NCBI RefSeq assembly: GCF_003048405.1 | Contig: NZ_PIQS01000005.1 | Coordinates: forward strand, 61,745-125,744 | DNA length: 64,000 nt | Direction: 5' to 3' | Origin: Campylobacter concisus | GTDB lineage: Bacteria > Campylobacterota > Campylobacteria > Campylobacterales > Campylobacteraceae | Shown here: one piece after another, positions 47,555 to 56,105 of the stretch | Position numbering within the stretch: position 1 is the first letter of the stretch | How the letters are laid out: each line of letters starts with the position of its first letter | Translations under genes and position numbers: made by a program | Notes under the pieces: model-generated | Database searches by the model: none | What the model saw: the letters and a program-made list of their open reading frames with translations, nothing else | Told to the model about the DNA's origin: nothing

Positions 47555-48565
47555 CTAAAATTGATTAAATATTCTTGCTCTAGGCTTTAATCCGCCTTTT
47601 CTTTGTATGATGATCCTTGTAAAAAGTTCTTGCCCTTTTAGAACCGCTGATTTTGTGTTGTTTTCTTTGTAGGTATGCTTAACTAGCTCAGGGTATTTGT
47701 CTTTAATTTCAAAGTCACAGCCTAAAATTTTAAATTGTGCTGGGTTGTGCCTTAAAAAAAATGTTAGCGGTATACCAATTACTCCGTCATAGTCAATTGG
47801 TATGTCCTTGCAATTTTTGACTTCTATGATCTTGTAATTATCGTACTCTGGGTATTTATTTTCATTGCCCTTATACTTTTGGGTTAATCTTATACCATTT
47901 TGGTGTTTTATACTTTTTAAATTTGTAAACCATGATATGTTGCTAAAACGCTTCTTACTGCCGTCTGGTCGTGTGAAGATATTTACTTGGTGATTGCCTA
48001 GCCAAATTTTACCCTTTTTGTATAGCTCAAATATCTTTTTATACGTAATTGAGTAGGTTCCGCCAACTATTAAAAATTTCTTGTTCTGTTCTTCTACAAT
48101 TTCTATTAGGTCGCGAAAAAGGGAGAAAGGTGGATTTGTAACTATTATATCGCCACTTGCCATAATATTTCTTACTTCTTCGCTTCTAAAATCACCGTCC
48201 CCTTGCAACATCGTCTCATTTATTCCGCTCTCGCTGATCTCTATTTTCATCCCCTTTGATTTTGGGTCTTTAATATTGTACGTCGTTGTAATTAGCTTTT
48301 TTAGCTCTAGGGATTTAAAATTTAAGGCAAAGTATCTATAAAAGTCGCTTTTCTTGCCGTCGTTGCAAGGGCATACTACTACTTTGCCTTTAAAATGTGT
48401 TCTATAATCTTGTATTTCGGCTCTTATCTCATCGAAACTCGTATAAAACTCATCATCTACGTCATATTTTGCACTCATGAAGTAGATATTGGCTCTTTTA
48501 TCTTTATCTGATAACCAGCTTTGAGCTCTTTCGCTTTGGGTTAAATTTTGCATTTTACTGCTCAT
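47555..48565 (-). CDS. EcoRI-family adenine-N6 DNA methyltransferase (orphan)
   Basis: A 336-residue methyltransferase close in length and layout to M.EcoRI (recalled as about 326 residues). The catalytic motif IVTNPPFSLF has NPPF at 144-147; the SAM-side segment VVVCPCNDGKKSDFYRYFA is at 62-80. The predicted target GAATTC occurs in this element, for example at 43870 and 55224. No restriction enzyme is next to it, so it probably protects the element from host restriction or regulates genes. Its ATG overlaps the ssb stop (ATGA). Confidence 0.85.
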   Translation of the reverse strand: MSSKMQNLTQSERAQSWLSDKDKRANIYFMSAKYDVDDEFYTSFDEIRAEIQDYRTHFKGKVVVCPCNDGKKSDFYRYFALNFKSLELKKLITTTYNIKDPKSKGMKIEISESGINETMLQGDGDFRSEEVRNIMASGDIIVTNPPFSLFRDLIEIVEEQNKKFLIVGGTYSITYKKIFELYKKGKIWLGNHQVNIFTRPDGSKKRFSNISWFTNLKSIKHQNGIRLTQKYKGNENKYPEYDNYKIIEVKNCKDIPIDYDGVIGIPLTFFLRHNPAQFKILGCDFEIKDKYPELVKHTYKENNTKSAVLKGQELFTRIIIQRKGGLKPRARIFNQF

Positions 48566-48963
48566 TCCCCTTGCACATACTCGGTTTTTTCAGCTTGTTC
48601 TTCTCGCTCGTTTGGCGTTTCCTTTTCGTTAATTTCCTGCTTTTTGCCATCAAGCATTACCATTTTATCAACGACAATGCTATGTTTGCTCCTATTTTGT
48701 CCATTATTGTCTGTCCATTGGTCGAATTTCAATCTACCATCTACGAAAACTTTTGACCCCTTTTTGAGATATTGATTTGCGATCTCTGCGGTCTTACCCA
48801 TAAAAGTGATATCTATAAAGCAGATTTCTTCTTTTTTCTCATTGTTAATAGTGTACTTGTATGTTGATGCGATAGCCGTGTTGCCTATGGCTAGCCCTGA
48901 TGGTGTGTATCTGAGCTCAACATCCCTTGTTAAATTTCCTATTACTGACACATATGTATGCAT
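48562..48963 (-). CDS. ssb: Single-stranded DNA-binding protein
   Basis: A 133-residue SSB with the OB fold in the first 105 residues (VSVIGNLTRDVELRYTPSGLAI given in part, then GSKVFVDGRLKFDQWTDNNGQ). The C-terminal tail is short and acidic-poor and does not end in the DDDIPF-type tip, which in host SSB recruits partner proteins; that is common for conjugative-element SSBs. AAAGGAG precedes the ATG. Confidence 0.93.
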   Translation of the reverse strand: MHTYVSVIGNLTRDVELRYTPSGLAIGNTAIASTYKYTINNEKKEEICFIDITFMGKTAEIANQYLKKGSKVFVDGRLKFDQWTDNNGQNRSKHSIVVDKMVMLDGKKQEINEKETPNEREEQAEKTEYVQGE

Positions 48964-48986
48964 GTTTTCTCCTTTTTATTGTTTTA

Positions 48987-50942
48987 TTATTTTTTCTTTA
49001 TTGCTTTGTTTATAAAATCTTTACAAATTTGTAGATTTTTTTCGTAATCTTTTGGCAGTGCCATTCCTTTGTCTTTAGATAGCTTTTTAGCCAATTCTAT
49101 TTGTTTCTCGCTTGGTGGTACTATGACTTTGTCTTTATTTTTATCAATAAAATTAGAGCAAATCTTCCAGTCTTTTTCGATGCCGTCTGGCAATTGCATA
49201 TTTAAACTATGTGCTATATTTTTAGCCCACTCGAGTTGTTTCTCGCTTGGTGGCTTTTGTATGCTATCGTTTAGCTCTTTGAAGCCCATTTTCTCATGGA
49301 GTGGTCTTATAAAGTCTAAATAGTCAACCTTTCCATTGCTAATTTCATCTAGCACACTTTCCATTTGTTTCGTAAATTCGCTTTGTGTGATCCACTCATC
49401 GTTGTTTGTTTTTATAGTTTCAATAAAATTTATACCCTTTGGCGTTGCTATGATATTGCTATTTTTGCCTTTTGTTTCGATGCTTACATACTCTCTTTTA
49501 ATAAGTGTTGGTAGAAATGTTGCATACGTGCTTGGACGTCCGATACCTTCTTTTTCCAAAAGAGATATAAAATTACTTTCTTTATAGTGCTGTGGCGCTT
49601 GCTTTTTTACTTCCTGTAGATTAAATTCTAATATTTGGAGCTCATCTCCTTGAGCTAGATTTAATGTTATCTCTTGAATTTCTTTATCTTTGTCGTCTTC
49701 ATCTTCAGTTGTGGCTACGATAGCATTTTTAAATCCTTTATAGATACATTTGCTCGTTTTTGCCTTGAAGCTTAGCGTCTTTATATCTATATCATATATA
49801 GTATTTTCGTTAATCGCATTTTTGGCTTGACTTTGAACCGAATTTAAAAAGATAAGCTCATAAAGGCTTTTTTCGTCATCCGTTAGGCTTTCTTTTTTTG
49901 CTATTTCTTCTATTTGGTTAAAATCATGTATGTGTGAGATACGTATTGCTTCATGTGCTTCTGCTTGGCTTTGACTTCCTGCTTTATATTCTTTTTTCTC
50001 ATACCATTCTTCATTGCCAAATTTAACGCCTACTTCATCTATAAATTCGTTTGATAAGCTGTTACTATCGGTTCTATGATAAGTAATTAAGCCTTTCTCA
50101 AATAATTTTTGAGCAAGGCTCATCGTCTTGTCAGGGCTAAAGCCCAATCTTTTATTTGCGTACTCTTGTAGTTGCGATGTTCTAAAAGGTGCTTTAGGCT
50201 TTTGTTGTGCCTGCTTAACATCAATTTTATATACTTTTGCTAGGCTATCAGCTAATTCAGATATTTTGGCGTTTGCTTCATCTTTGTCTGTAAATATATT
50301 GTCATTTACCGCATTAAATTCTATGCCGTCTTTTGTTTTAAGCTTTACTTTTATTTTATAATCGATCTTTGCGTTTGCCTTATTTTCTAGAAATTCTTTT
50401 ATTTCCAATTCTCGCTTTACAATTAGAGCAAGAGCTGGGGTTTGCACCCTACCTACGCTATTGTTTTTATCATTTAGCTTGTTGATATATGTTGGCGACA
50501 TGATAAAGCCCACTAGCTTATCGCCAACCGCTCTTGCCTTGAAGCTATCAAATTCTTTTAAATTTGAGTTTGCAAATGGCACAGCACTATCTAGCCCCTT
50601 TTTTATTCCACTCTCTGTGATCTCGTGAAATTCTGCACGTTTAACGCTTTTTGCTATATTTTTAATAGTTTGATAAACCATATAGCCTATTCCGTATCCC
50701 TCTCTATCAGGGTCTGTCGCAATTACGACATCTTTTCCTTTGCAATCATTAAATATTGCATTTATTCTGTTTTTGGCATCTTCTTTGAAATCAAATATTG
50801 GCTCATAGTTCTTAAAATCAACTACTATTTGATTTGTAAGCTCTTTAAAATGCCCTTTTGTAGCATAAACTTTTGCTCCAGTTATTTGCTCTATCTTATT
50901 GACCTTGTTTGGACTTTCAATTATGATTATTGTATTTTGCAT
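48987..50942 (-). CDS. Type IA DNA topoisomerase with C-terminal repeats
   Basis: A 651-residue topoisomerase. The Toprim domain has the metal motif DPDREG (77-82); the catalytic Tyr is Y288 in LITYHRTDSNSLS. In place of zinc fingers it ends with two 43-45 residue repeats starting PPSEKQ (564-608 and 609-651), each with AK near position 10 and IC-x2-FI towards the end. It resembles plasmid topoisomerases of the TraE/TopB type. It lies 23 bases before ssb. Probably acts in transfer or replication of the element. Confidence 0.92.
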   Translation of the reverse strand: MQNTIIIIESPNKVNKIEQITGAKVYATKGHFKELTNQIVVDFKNYEPIFDFKEDAKNRINAIFNDCKGKDVVIATDPDREGYGIGYMVYQTIKNIAKSVKRAEFHEITESGIKKGLDSAVPFANSNLKEFDSFKARAVGDKLVGFIMSPTYINKLNDKNNSVGRVQTPALALIVKRELEIKEFLENKANAKIDYKIKVKLKTKDGIEFNAVNDNIFTDKDEANAKISELADSLAKVYKIDVKQAQQKPKAPFRTSQLQEYANKRLGFSPDKTMSLAQKLFEKGLITYHRTDSNSLSNEFIDEVGVKFGNEEWYEKKEYKAGSQSQAEAHEAIRISHIHDFNQIEEIAKKESLTDDEKSLYELIFLNSVQSQAKNAINENTIYDIDIKTLSFKAKTSKCIYKGFKNAIVATTEDEDDKDKEIQEITLNLAQGDELQILEFNLQEVKKQAPQHYKESNFISLLEKEGIGRPSTYATFLPTLIKREYVSIETKGKNSNIIATPKGINFIETIKTNNDEWITQSEFTKQMESVLDEISNGKVDYLDFIRPLHEKMGFKELNDSIQKPPSEKQLEWAKNIAHSLNMQLPDGIEKDWKICSNFIDKNKDKVIVPPSEKQIELAKKLSKDKGMALPKDYEKNLQICKDFINKAIKKK

Positions 50943-50955
50943 GTTTTACTCCTTT

Positions 50956-52176
50956 TTATGGGGCTACATATCCGCCACGAAATGTTTTATACTTTTCATA
51001 TGCTTTTCCTACACCTTGCCCTATTGCTTTTGAGCCTGCGCCGATATCTTTTATCAAATTTGCACCTGCTCCTATACTTGCACTAGCTATTTGTCCTGCT
51101 ACTCCAGCTCCTGTAGCTGATCCAAATCCACTTACTGCTCCGCCTATAAAACTTCCGCCACCAGCTTTTCTAGCTAATCCGCTTAATATGGTCTTGCCTG
51201 CTACTGCACCAGCCACTATTCCACCAGTTACACCGCCACTTCCATTTTCCATCTGTGTACCAAGCACTGCGTTGATCCAACTTGGAATTTTCCTTAATAA
51301 AAACAATGCTGTTATGCAGGTTATCGATCCTGTAATTAGGTATTCGAATTGTTTAGTAAATAGTTCGCCTATATAATCTTGGTACTTCTCTAGTTCTAAA
51401 ATTGGGTTCATTGCTAAATTTAGGGCTATAAACGCTAATGGTGCAATAATTGCGTATGATAAATAGAGCTTATACCAGCTCCATAAATATGGTAAAAATT
51501 TTGGCATTATTAAAAATGGTATGACTAAAGGCAAGGTGCTAAGTATTAAAAATGCCATAAATTTACTAAAGAAAATCACTATTGTAATTCCTATTAAAAG
51601 TATAAAAAATGCTAAATAAAAAATCCAAAAAGGTATCATGCGAATTGCTGTTATTACGCCTGCCGATAAATAATCCATCACACCATTAAAGCTAATGCCT
51701 AGAAATGACCACTCTTGCGATTGTAAATACTCTTTTGTTCCGTAGCTCCACATCATTTCTCTTAGATTATCGATCCTGTTTGCCGACTCTGTCACAATCG
51801 ATCCAAAGTCTTTATTTTCAAAAATTGAGCTAACTATTGCGGTTATCGCGTTCTCTGGGATTGTCAGAATGTATAAAACGCCCATATAGGCGTTAAAGGA
51901 GCTAAGAGTTGCAAATATGAAGCATAGCAATATTAAATATTTTATGGCTCCGAAGATCTCATCTCTTGTTGGGTAGCCATTTTTCACTCTACCTAATAGC
52001 CAAAACACCACTATAAGAATTATTATAGTTTCCGATGCAGTTGAATATACTAAATCATGCGATCCATTATAAAATTTTTCAAATAAGCTCATTACGTTTT
52101 CTTGCATAACGGCTTGTACTTTATTAATCCAATTACTATCGGTTAATATATCTTTTGCTACTTCTGTTTGTGCCAT
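50956..52176 (-). CDS. VirB6-like T4SS inner-membrane protein
   Basis: A 406-residue polytopic membrane protein of the TrbL/VirB6 type: a long hydrophilic N-terminus, about six membrane segments between 45 and 290, then a Gly/Ala-rich tail (GSGGVTGGIVAGAVAGK, then GSGTAGAGAG-like stretches). It should form part of the inner-membrane channel. In most virB operons the gene lies between virB5 and virB7; here it sits apart, beside topA. AAAGGCG precedes the ATG. Confidence 0.82.
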   Translation of the reverse strand: MAQTEVAKDILTDSNWINKVQAVMQENVMSLFEKFYNGSHDLVYSTASETIIILIVVFWLLGRVKNGYPTRDEIFGAIKYLILLCFIFATLSSFNAYMGVLYILTIPENAITAIVSSIFENKDFGSIVTESANRIDNLREMMWSYGTKEYLQSQEWSFLGISFNGVMDYLSAGVITAIRMIPFWIFYLAFFILLIGITIVIFFSKFMAFLILSTLPLVIPFLIMPKFLPYLWSWYKLYLSYAIIAPLAFIALNLAMNPILELEKYQDYIGELFTKQFEYLITGSITCITALFLLRKIPSWINAVLGTQMENGSGGVTGGIVAGAVAGKTILSGLARKAGGGSFIGGAVSGFGSATGAGVAGQIASASIGAGANLIKDIGAGSKAIGQGVGKAYEKYKTFRGGYVAP

Positions 52177-52177
52177 T

Positions 52178-52453
52178 TTACGCCTTTGTTATTTCTTTCA
52201 TATATGTTTTTATTGATATTAGTGCTCTCCCATTACCTAATGGATTTTTAGTCTTTATTTTTTTTATTTCTATTTTTTTATTATTTTTTATAATTGTTTC
52301 TGTTGCGATTTCTTCTTCAAAGTATGGACTTTGCATTTCTATGATAAAATTTTCCGTATTTTCTTTTGTGGTAGGGTTGCCCACATTTGTTTGAATTTTG
52401 CTATTGTTCTTTTTGTCGCTCAGCCCTAAAAAATTTATAAAATCGCTTAACAT
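52178..52453 (-). CDS. Small protein of unknown function in the T4SS cluster
   Basis: A 91-residue charged protein with no membrane segment or recognised domain. AAAAGGGAAAAAG precedes the ATG. It ends one base before the VirB6-like gene, so the two are co-transcribed; it may be an accessory transfer protein. Confidence 0.55.
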   Translation of the reverse strand: MLSDFINFLGLSDKKNNSKIQTNVGNPTTKENTENFIIEMQSPYFEEEIATETIIKNNKKIEIKKIKTKNPLGNGRALISIKTYMKEITKA

Positions 52454-52469
52454 CTTTTTCCCTTTTTAC

Positions 52470-52500
52470 AAACAATAGGGAGCTTTGCTCCCTATTTGTC
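52470..52500 (-). terminator. Terminator-like hairpin
   Basis: AATAGGGAGC (52474-52483) and GCTCCCTATT (52487-52496) form a perfect ten-base stem with a three-base loop, 27 bases after the stop of the ArdC-N-like gene. On the minus strand GTTTGT follows, so the T run is short; it may terminate or attenuate. Confidence 0.65.
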
Positions 52501-52522
52501 CTAAGTTTCGTTTATGACCTAT

Positions 52523-53398
52523 TTATCTCTCTATGCCCTTGTTTTGCTCTTTGGTTTGAGCTTTTTCTTTGGTCATGTCGATCTTTTTAGCTGGGTTAAA
52601 ATAATCTACACCTTTAATTTGAGCTAGCGTTAGGTTGTTTAGTTGTTTCTCTAAATTTCCGCTTATTCCCAAGGTCTTGTTGTAATCTATTTTTACTTCA
52701 AAATCTTGATTTTTTGCTTGCTCTCTATAGTGCTGGATTGCTGTTAGATCTCTTTCTTTGATCTTGCTCTCGTCTAGTCCATCAAACTGACTTACATGAT
52801 ATAGAGTTTTTGTTTCTAGGCGTGGATTAATTGGGATTTTTTCCTTTACAACATATGTCATTGCTTCCCCTGTCTCTTTGTCATACTTTATATTGCCGTC
52901 TTTGTCTTTTACAACAGCCATGATTTCTTTACCATCTCTGTCTAGTTTTGGTCTTATCTCATGGTCTGCAATATAGAGCATTTTAACACCATCGACTCTA
53001 GCTTGTAAGCCATTTTTTGTGGTTAGGATTTCGCCTGTTTTCTCATCGTGTTTTAGCTTTAGTATTCCGCCCATTGCGTTACCTTGCTCCATTGTCACAA
53101 ATTGAGGCTTGTCATAACCTTTTATATCCATTTCGGCTCTTAATAGCATACTAGTCTCTCTCGAGTATGTGGCTCCAGTCTTTGCGTTGTATGGAATTGT
53201 CCTATCGACTTCTTCTTTACTCATATCTTTTTGCCAGTCTGCTTTTGCTGTCTTGTGGGCTTCAAAGAGCTTATATTTCATGTATTTATCAAAGCTCTCT
53301 TTCTTTTCAGCGTTATCCATCTGGTTCCAGCTTTTTCTCTCTTGTTGAGTAGCATTTTCTTGTTGTTCTGACTTGATATACTTTGTAAAATCAGCCAT
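52523..53398 (-). CDS. ArdC N-terminal-domain-like protein (possible antirestriction / ssDNA binding)
   Basis: A 291-residue protein. The segment IPYNAKTGATYSRETSMLL (67-85), then GYDKPQFVTMEQGNAMGG, and later TLYHVSQFDGLDESKI resembles the N-terminal domain of ArdC proteins (NPxTGKxYxGIN, then WxTxxQAxxxG, then xVFNxxQxxGL). In ArdC that domain binds single-stranded DNA and helps incoming DNA evade restriction. The metallopeptidase half (HExxH) is absent. The match is by eye and moderate. Confidence 0.5.
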   Translation of the reverse strand: MADFTKYIKSEQQENATQQERKSWNQMDNAEKKESFDKYMKYKLFEAHKTAKADWQKDMSKEEVDRTIPYNAKTGATYSRETSMLLRAEMDIKGYDKPQFVTMEQGNAMGGILKLKHDEKTGEILTTKNGLQARVDGVKMLYIADHEIRPKLDRDGKEIMAVVKDKDGNIKYDKETGEAMTYVVKEKIPINPRLETKTLYHVSQFDGLDESKIKERDLTAIQHYREQAKNQDFEVKIDYNKTLGISGNLEKQLNNLTLAQIKGVDYFNPAKKIDMTKEKAQTKEQNKGIER

Positions 53399-53439
53399 TT
53401 TTTATCCTTTACATCTGTTAATAACCTATAACTTTTGGG

Positions 53440-53637
53440 CTATAGGTTTGAGTTAGGCTCATTTTCTTCTTCTATGATTTCGAGGCTTTGGTGGTCTTTT
53501 TTTAGATAATCCCACTTCTTGCTTTCATCATCGTTGATTTCAAACTCGCCGTCTTGGCTCTCTTCGAATTGCTTTGCAAGATACATCTCATACTCTTTAT
53601 ATGCTTCTTCTTGCTTTAGCTTTTCTGCATAGGTCAT
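53440..53637 (-). CDS. Small acidic protein, unknown
   Basis: A 65-residue, strongly acidic protein (many Glu and Asp, for example EEENEPNSNL at the end) with AGGAG before its ATG. No recognised domain. It opens the unit leading to the ArdC-N-like gene and has its own promoter element. Small acidic proteins in conjugative elements are sometimes DNA mimics, but there is no direct sign of that here. Confidence 0.55.
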   Translation of the reverse strand: MTYAEKLKQEEAYKEYEMYLAKQFEESQDGEFEINDDESKKWDYLKKDHQSLEIIEEENEPNSNL

Positions 53638-53676
53638 TTTCTACTCCTTAGGACAGATTTTTAGAGTTTTTAGGCT

Positions 53677-53758
53677 CTAATCTAAAATTTAGGTTCTTAC
53701 TTAAATTTTAGATTAAAAACTTTATAAATAATAAAATATATAATAATAAAATATTAAA
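53677..53758 (-). promoter_or_regulatory. Tandem promoter element (copy 4) and 14-base inverted repeat
   Basis: AATAATAAAATATTAAA (53742-53758) directly adjoins a partial copy (53727-53741), 15 bases out of register. The partial copy stands 16 bases before a -10-like TAAAAT on the minus strand (53705-53710). That -10 lies inside the right arm of a perfect inverted repeat: TAATCTAAAATTTA (53678-53691) and TAAATTTTAGATTA (53702-53715), ten bases apart. An operator overlapping the promoter is likely. The rest of 53638-53836 is very AT-rich with no gene. Confidence 0.6.
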
Positions 53759-53836
53759 AAGTAAAAATATTTAAAATTTATAAACACTATTCCTTTAAAA
53801 TTATTAGTAATATTTATAAATTTTTTTAAAAAATTT

Positions 53837-55702
53837 CTACTCTTTATCTATTTTTATTCTTAATGATTTTAATAATTCATCTCTTTGCTCTTTTCTTTCA
53901 TCTTTTACTTGTGTTTGTTCTTGATTTGTAATTGTCTTAGTTGTTTCTGCTGTTTCTATAATTTCTTGGGTCGATACTACTTCTACTTTATCTGCCCCTT
54001 TAAATTGCTCTATTTTGAACCAATACGGCACTTTCGCCTTGATAGGTATTTTAAAAAATCCTTTTACAAGTATCAAAATATCGCTACTATCCTGATTTTT
54101 TAGGTCTTGTGCTGTGACCAGCTTCTTTGCTTCTTTGCTTTTTGAGATATTGCTTTTAAAAAGATCCATATTGCCTTGCGATTTACTTATTTTTATGTTG
54201 GTGTAATCGCCTATTAGCTTACTTGTGTCTTCAGCGTCTTTGTCGCTGTTCATGCCAAAAATTACTTGATAACCGCTGTTGTTTTTAACGATATTCATAT
54301 CATCTTCGCCATAATATTTTTTGATTTGCTCATAGCTTTGGGTCACAAATACAGGCAATAAACCATAGCTTCTACATAGTGCTGGTGCTTCTAGCAAGAA
54401 TGGCATTTTTCCAAATCTAACGAATTCGTCTAAAAATGCATAAATAAATTTATTTAAATCACTGCATTCTTTTCCACTCATAAGCTTTTTAAATAGCGTT
54501 TCTACAAAAATTCTAATAAGCGGTGCTAGGATATCCATATCTTCGGTTTGAACGACTACGTACATCGATATTCTTTTTTCTCTTAGGTCTTCAAATGTGA
54601 AGCTCATTTTGCTGGTGGCACTAGCAACTTGTGGGTTTGTAAAAACTTTCATAAAAGTATCGTATGTCGATTTTATCGATGCAAACTCATTGTCGGCAGA
54701 TTTTGAGTAGGCTCTAGCTTGATTTCTAGTATTCTCATCTATAGTTTCGTCAAAACTAGTCTGCTTGAGCCAAATTTTAAAAGTATCTACATCATAATCT
54801 CGTTCTCTTGGTTTCGTTGGATCGTCTTCATCAGGCTCTTTCATGGCTTCTTCGCCAAATTTCTCATCAAGATAGTCGAAATAATCAGCCTTTGGTGCTT
54901 GTGCCAATTGCGCTAGCGTTGCGTGCTTATCTTTTTGCATAAAATACTCTGCGAAAAATACAAACATTGTTTTTGCCGATATTATCCAGTGATCGTTTTC
55001 TCTACCTTTTTCGCCTACAAATATTGTGGAGGCGATCTGCTCTGCTAATTTTTTTATGTGAAGATATTGTAAATCTTTAACTAGGCTATGATCGAACGGA
55101 TTAAAAAATAATGTATTATCCCAGCTAAAAGGGGAGAATAGCTGGATTTCATTATTAAAATATTTTTGACGATAGCCTGCCGTTTTTGCGTAAAGCTCTC
55201 CTTTGATGTCTAATACTACACAAGAATTCGGCACACTTAACAAATTTGGGATAATCATACCAGCCGTTTTTCCGCTTCCAGGAGGTGCCACTACCAATGT
55301 TGAGAGCGGTTGTGTTGCTCGTATAAATTTTGGGCTTGTGCTGTCAATATCAAAGCATCCTAGCACAAGTCCTGTTTTGTAGTTTATCTTCATCTTTTCA
55401 AAATCTGCTGGCGTTGCAAACCTTGCTGATCCATAATCTTCATTATCTCTTAGATATGGCATTAGCCACCAAATTATGGCAACCAAGAGTGGTGCTATTA
55501 GTGCAAATACTGCGACATAGGCTTTCATTTTTAACGTTGGCGTACCAATATTTTGTAAAATTTTAAATGCCACAATTGGCACATTTACTATGTCAGGGTT
55601 AAAAATAAGTTTTACAACTACCAAATATGCAATTATCCCCATTATTAGGGATGTTACGTATATTAATATCCACTTTTTAGCTGTAAATTCTTTGCTATTC
55701 AC
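53837..55702 (-). CDS. virD4: VirD4/TraG-family coupling protein
   Basis: Coupling ATPase that brings the DNA-relaxase complex to the secretion channel. At 621 residues it has two N-terminal membrane segments (about 11-31 and 60-80), Walker A APPGSGKTA (139-147) and Walker B IYAFLDE (420-426), with the conserved SATSKMSFTFEDLREKRIS region (361-379) between. It overlaps the MobC-like gene by eight bases. Confidence 0.95.
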   Translation of the reverse strand: MNSKEFTAKKWILIYVTSLIMGIIAYLVVVKLIFNPDIVNVPIVAFKILQNIGTPTLKMKAYVAVFALIAPLLVAIIWWLMPYLRDNEDYGSARFATPADFEKMKINYKTGLVLGCFDIDSTSPKFIRATQPLSTLVVAPPGSGKTAGMIIPNLLSVPNSCVVLDIKGELYAKTAGYRQKYFNNEIQLFSPFSWDNTLFFNPFDHSLVKDLQYLHIKKLAEQIASTIFVGEKGRENDHWIISAKTMFVFFAEYFMQKDKHATLAQLAQAPKADYFDYLDEKFGEEAMKEPDEDDPTKPRERDYDVDTFKIWLKQTSFDETIDENTRNQARAYSKSADNEFASIKSTYDTFMKVFTNPQVASATSKMSFTFEDLREKRISMYVVVQTEDMDILAPLIRIFVETLFKKLMSGKECSDLNKFIYAFLDEFVRFGKMPFLLEAPALCRSYGLLPVFVTQSYEQIKKYYGEDDMNIVKNNSGYQVIFGMNSDKDAEDTSKLIGDYTNIKISKSQGNMDLFKSNISKSKEAKKLVTAQDLKNQDSSDILILVKGFFKIPIKAKVPYWFKIEQFKGADKVEVVSTQEIIETAETTKTITNQEQTQVKDERKEQRDELLKSLRIKIDKE

Positions 55703-56105
55703 CTTGCAATCCTTTTATCTCTTTGTTATTAGGTTGCTTTGTTCGTTCTACGTCTATTTTTATTTTTAGCTTACCGATCTTATTACTTAGTCTTTCTATT
55801 GCGTCAAAAAACTCATACATAGTCTTTTCTAAGTCGCTTTTAGCTTCTTCTTTTTTTATGATATGAGCATTTAGGTGATATGCTATTTGGTTTAAATTTT
55901 TTCCGAGGTGCTTAAATTCTTTCAAAAAATCAGCCAAAATTTCATTATTAATCTCAATTTGTTTTAGGGTTTGTGCATATTTTTCAACATGAATTAATTT
56001 TCTAACGATCGCAGATTTGCTTTCATTCCTTGCCTGCATCATTTTTGTTAAAATTCTTGCATCGGCTTCGGTAAAATAAATAAAATGGCTAGATACTTTT
56101 TTCAT
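55695..56105 (-). CDS. MobC-like relaxosome accessory protein
   Basis: A 136-residue protein with the MobC signature LGKNLNQIAYHLN (about 72-84; family pattern GNNLNQIARxLN) and an N-terminal ribbon-helix-helix-like part (FTEADARILTKMMQARNESK). MobC proteins help the relaxase nick oriT. No relaxase is in the window. It overlaps virD4 by eight bases and virB11 by four. Confidence 0.75.
   Translation of the reverse strand: MKKVSSHFIYFTEADARILTKMMQARNESKSAIVRKLIHVEKYAQTLKQIEINNEILADFLKEFKHLGKNLNQIAYHLNAHIIKKEEAKSDLEKTMYEFFDAIERLSNKIGKLKIKIDVERTKQPNNKEIKGLQGE

Noticed and set aside
50930..51376. Plus-strand frame of 148 codons rich in Pro and Ala
   Set aside because: Antisense of the Gly/Ala-rich tail of the VirB6-like gene; composition is explained by that.
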